From assembly GCA_045540715.1 (NCBI GenBank), contig JAZQHT010000016.1, positions 62,001-126,000 on the forward strand: DNA of 64,000 nt, in the 5' to 3' direction. Below, piece after piece: positions 61,748 to 64,000 of this stretch. The number at the start of each line of letters is the position of its first letter. Within the stretch, counting starts at the first letter, position 1. The notes beneath the pieces were generated by a model. It was not told where the DNA came from. It searched no databases and worked only from the letters and a program-made list of their open reading frames with translations. Origin of the DNA: UMGS1279 sp045540715 (GTDB lineage: Bacteria > Bacillota > Clostridia > Oscillospirales > Acutalibacteraceae). Both the position numbers and the translations under genes were made by a program.

Positions 61748-62995
61748 TTATCTTTTTAATAGAACTTCTTGTTCGTATTTTTTAACTTCGTCTAACCACT
61801 CTGTGCCAACAGGAACGCCGTTAATTTCGCAGAAGTAATCCCAAACTGCACCAAAGGGATATGTTTTATATTCTTCGGTTAAAGCTAGGCGGCTTGTATA
61901 ATCGCCTTCTAGTTCTGCCTTCATAAGATCGGCTGTGGGTTCTAGTAGTGCTTTAAGTAATGCTTTTTGCATATTTCTTGTACCAATTACCCAAGCGGCA
62001 ATTCTGTTAATTGAAGCATCAAAGAAGTCTAAACCAATGTGAGTGCGTTCAACTAAACCGGTTCTTACCAAGCTTTGAGCAATTGCTTGAAGTTCGTCGT
62101 CTAAAATTACAACGTGGTCGCTATCCCAACGAACAGGGCGGCTAACGTGCAATAATAATTCTTTAGAGAATAATAAAACTGAAGGAATTTTATCAGAAAT
62201 AACTTCTGTTGGATGATAATGTCCTGCATCTAAGCAAGGAAGCTTATTACGAGAAACCGCATAACCAATGCAGAATTCATTAGAACCAACGGTATAGCTT
62301 TCAACACCAATACCAAAAACCTTGCTTTCAAGAGCATCAACAGTGTATTTTTCGTCGATTTGTTCAGAGAATACTTCGTCAAGTGCTTCCATCATTCTGC
62401 GTCTTGGAGCTTCTCTGTCAACAGGGATATCTTTATAACCATCGGGGAACCAGAAGTTTGTAACTGCCTTTTGACCAAGCTCTTTACCAAAATATTCGGC
62501 AATTTTTCTACAAGCTTTGCAGTGGCGAATCCAGAAATTTCTAATATTATCGTCTGCAGAACTGATTGTAAAGCCGGTTTCTGCCATTGGATGAGAGAAG
62601 CAGGTAGGGTTAAAATCAAGACCCATACCCTTTTCTTTTGCCCAATCTACCCATTTTGCAAAGTGTTTAGGTTCTAACTCGTCAAGTTCAACCTTTTCAT
62701 CAGTATCGGCATAAATTGCGTGTAGGTTTAATTTATGTTTACCGGGAATTAAAGATAAAGCCTTGTCTAAGTCGGCTCTAAGTTCTGTTGGGTTAGTTGC
62801 ACGACCGGGATAGTTACCGGTTGTTTGAATACCACCTGTTAGTTCGCCATCAGATAAGAAACCTAAAACGTCGTCGCCCTGCCAGCAGTGCATAGAAATT
62901 TTAATGTTTTTTAACTGTTCTAAAGCTTTATCGGTATCAACACCGATTTTAGCGTATTGTTCTTTAGCAAGTAAATAAGCTTTTTCAGTTTTCAT
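61748..62995 (-). CDS. rhaA: L-rhamnose isomerase
   Basis: Metal-dependent TIM-barrel enzyme converting L-rhamnose to L-rhamnulose. The N-terminal ISMHCWQGDDVLGF, the GGIQTTGNYPGRA block, LDFNPTCFSHP, and the later LDAGHYHPTE and LLFSKELLLHVSRPVRWDSDHV segments are diagnostic, containing metal-binding Glu, Asp and His positions. 415 residues. Ribosome site AAAGGAG before the ATG. The other rhamnose genes (kinase, aldolase) are not within the window. Confidence 0.96.
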   Translation of the reverse strand: MKTEKAYLLAKEQYAKIGVDTDKALEQLKNIKISMHCWQGDDVLGFLSDGELTGGIQTTGNYPGRATNPTELRADLDKALSLIPGKHKLNLHAIYADTDEKVELDELEPKHFAKWVDWAKEKGMGLDFNPTCFSHPMAETGFTISSADDNIRNFWIRHCKACRKIAEYFGKELGQKAVTNFWFPDGYKDIPVDREAPRRRMMEALDEVFSEQIDEKYTVDALESKVFGIGVESYTVGSNEFCIGYAVSRNKLPCLDAGHYHPTEVISDKIPSVLLFSKELLLHVSRPVRWDSDHVVILDDELQAIAQSLVRTGLVERTHIGLDFFDASINRIAAWVIGTRNMQKALLKALLEPTADLMKAELEGDYTSRLALTEEYKTYPFGAVWDYFCEINGVPVGTEWLDEVKKYEQEVLLKR

Positions 62996-63032
62996 ATATA
63001 TTCTCCTTTTAAGCTAAGTTTTTACTGGTTTT

Positions 63033-63061
63033 AGTATAACACAACAAAATTTGTTTGTCTA
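63033..63061 (-). promoter_or_regulatory. Promoter of rhaA with palindromic operator
   Basis: On the minus strand TAGACA (63061-63056), 17 bases, TATACT (63038-63033). The spacer holds AACAAA-A-TTTGTT (63043-63055 on the plus strand), a perfect inverted repeat with one central base, well placed for a repressor. Confidence 0.65.
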
Positions 63062-63064
63062 TAA

Positions 63065-63895
63065 TTAGTCGTTAAATATTCTTTCTTCGGCTAGCGCGTC
63101 TTCGTCTTCTTCTAAAATGCCAAGTTCGCGGCGCTTTTCAATATCTTTATCGGGATTTTTTTCGTAATATGGATCAATCATAACCTTTTTAATAACAGGG
63201 AAGGAAAGCCAACTTGTTAAAAATGATTTAAAGCCGGGGAAGAAGGTAAAGGCCCCAACCAAATAAATAATAACCATAATTTGTGCAAATTGGTCGGTTG
63301 CACCCAATAAATAATATAAAGCTAAAGGTAAAACGTAAAGCACGGCTAAAATAAATTCAACCAAAAGTGTTTTTGCAAAGTTAATAAAGGTTAGGTTAAA
63401 AGCATTTTTATATAATTTTTTAACGGAAAAATCAAAGGTAATCATAAGCATATACATATAATATTTCATACCGCTAAAAATTATTAATCCTAAAAATGCT
63501 AATGCTAAACCAATTATTGCAAAGGTTTCGTTGCCTTTTAAGAAGAAAAAGAAATAAAGGTCAAAAAATATAAGTGCGGTTAAAACTGCATTAATAATAC
63601 CAACTAATAATCCTTGCTTCCAATTCTTTTTAATAGTATCAAAAAAGTCGGTAACGGCAAAGTAAGGTCTGCGGCGGGTTGCATTACGCGTAACAAACGT
63701 AAGACCGCAATTACCTAGTCCACTTGTTAAAATTAGTAGTGCAAATGGAATTGAAATAGCGCCTACGGTAAAAAGTTTGCCAAAGTTAGAAAAGTAAATT
63801 TCAAAGAACTCAAAAAACGCCTTCTTTTTAGGCTCGTTCTTTTTTACACCCTTGCCATCTTTAAGCGGGTCGTAAAGCTGAAAAAGTTTAGCCAT
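63065..63895 (-). CDS. YesL/DUF624-like membrane protein
   Basis: 276 residues with five to six hydrophobic segments and the start pattern FFEIYFSNFGKLFTVGAISIPF, similar to DUF624/YesL proteins that are often found beside sugar ABC-transporter permeases and glycan-degradation genes in Firmicutes. The C-terminus is acidic and cytoplasmic in prediction. It starts eight bases inside the upstream gene, so the two are co-translated. Its function is unknown. Confidence 0.8.
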   Translation of the reverse strand: MAKLFQLYDPLKDGKGVKKNEPKKKAFFEFFEIYFSNFGKLFTVGAISIPFALLILTSGLGNCGLTFVTRNATRRRPYFAVTDFFDTIKKNWKQGLLVGIINAVLTALIFFDLYFFFFLKGNETFAIIGLALAFLGLIIFSGMKYYMYMLMITFDFSVKKLYKNAFNLTFINFAKTLLVEFILAVLYVLPLALYYLLGATDQFAQIMVIIYLVGAFTFFPGFKSFLTSWLSFPVIKKVMIDPYYEKNPDKDIEKRRELGILEEDEDALAEERIFND

Positions 63896-64000
63896 TATTA
63901 TTTTCCTTCTTATACATTATTTTTCTTCTAATATCAATATGCTTGGTGCCCAAAATATAAGCGGCATAGCAAATAAGCGGAATAGGAATTAAAATCAATC
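63888..64000 (-). CDS. Membrane protein, C-terminal fragment
   Basis: The frame enters from the right edge and ends at 63888, overlapping the YesL-like start by eight bases. Only the last 36 residues are seen: a hydrophobic segment (LILIPIPLICYAAYILG) and a basic tail (KHIDIRRKIMYKKENNG). Too little remains to name a family; a membrane protein co-transcribed with the YesL-like gene is as much as can be said. Confidence 0.6.
   Translation of the reverse strand, partial: LILIPIPLICYAAYILGTKHIDIRRKIMYKKENNNG

Overview
The window is a low-GC (by eye about 35%), gene-dense chromosomal segment of a Gram-positive anaerobe, most likely a gut or rumen member of the Clostridia. Signs of this are a T-box leader, a class D-like sortase, a group I-type energy-coupling thiamine transporter under a TPP riboswitch, TTG starts with strong Shine-Dalgarno sites, a lone [FeFe]-hydrogenase-like protein, and a dockerin/cohesin-bearing secreted esterase. 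No tRNA or rRNA genes, prophage, transposase or CRISPR array was seen. Both ends cut genes: a recX-like tail at 1-159 and the tail of an unknown membrane protein at 63888-64000.

Layout. 1-8.9 kb: recX(partial)-rimO-pgsA, then a cysteine T-box leader driving cysE-cysS-trmN6, a LacI-type regulator and two MATE exporters. 8.9-11.3 kb (minus): a four-gene sortase locus (small acidic membrane protein, sortase substrate, sortase, membrane protein) behind one promoter. 11.3-17.8 kb: two M16 proteases (YfmF/YfmH type), lgt, folD, a secreted or membrane-anchored protein and an HtrA protease. 17.8-23 kb: a divergent EF-G paralogue, a repeat-containing lipoprotein, rsmI-dusB. 23-29.7 kb: polA, a 490-bp repeat-rich gap, prmA-prfB-luxS-alr. 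29.8-36 kb: a 1965-residue secreted protein with two SGNH hydrolase domains, a dockerin and a C-terminal cohesin-like domain, translationally coupled to a Dabb-domain protein. 36-42.3 kb: rnpB, a lipoprotein with a dead rhodanese domain, a zinc-ribbon membrane-anchored protein, an RluA-family pseudouridine synthase and two proteins of unknown role.

42.4-50.4 kb is a complete arginine operon, argG-argH-argC-argJ-argB-argD-argF, with a consensus promoter and an ARG-box-like operator at the start point. ArgJ recycles the acetyl group, ArgC is the short type 2 form, and ArgF, ArgG and ArgH finish the route from ornithine to arginine. Convergent to it are an [FeFe]-hydrogenase-like protein and a U32 peptidase-family protein, followed by a DUF1015 protein, thiT with its TPP riboswitch, an N-acetylhexosamine 1-kinase with a divergent AraC regulator, a SpoVB-like flippase, a lipoprotein with a degenerate SGNH domain, inorganic pyrophosphatase, rhaA (L-rhamnose isomerase) and a YesL-like membrane protein.

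The carbohydrate theme (cellulosome-type modules, NahK-like kinase, rhamnose isomerase) suggests a plant- or mucin-glycan user. The most unusual material is the dockerin-plus-cohesin double esterase, the sortase locus with a non-LPXTG sorting motif, the palindromic repeat block and mobile-like repeat between polA and prmA, and three places where a hairpin or repeat supplies the Shine-Dalgarno sequence of the next gene.
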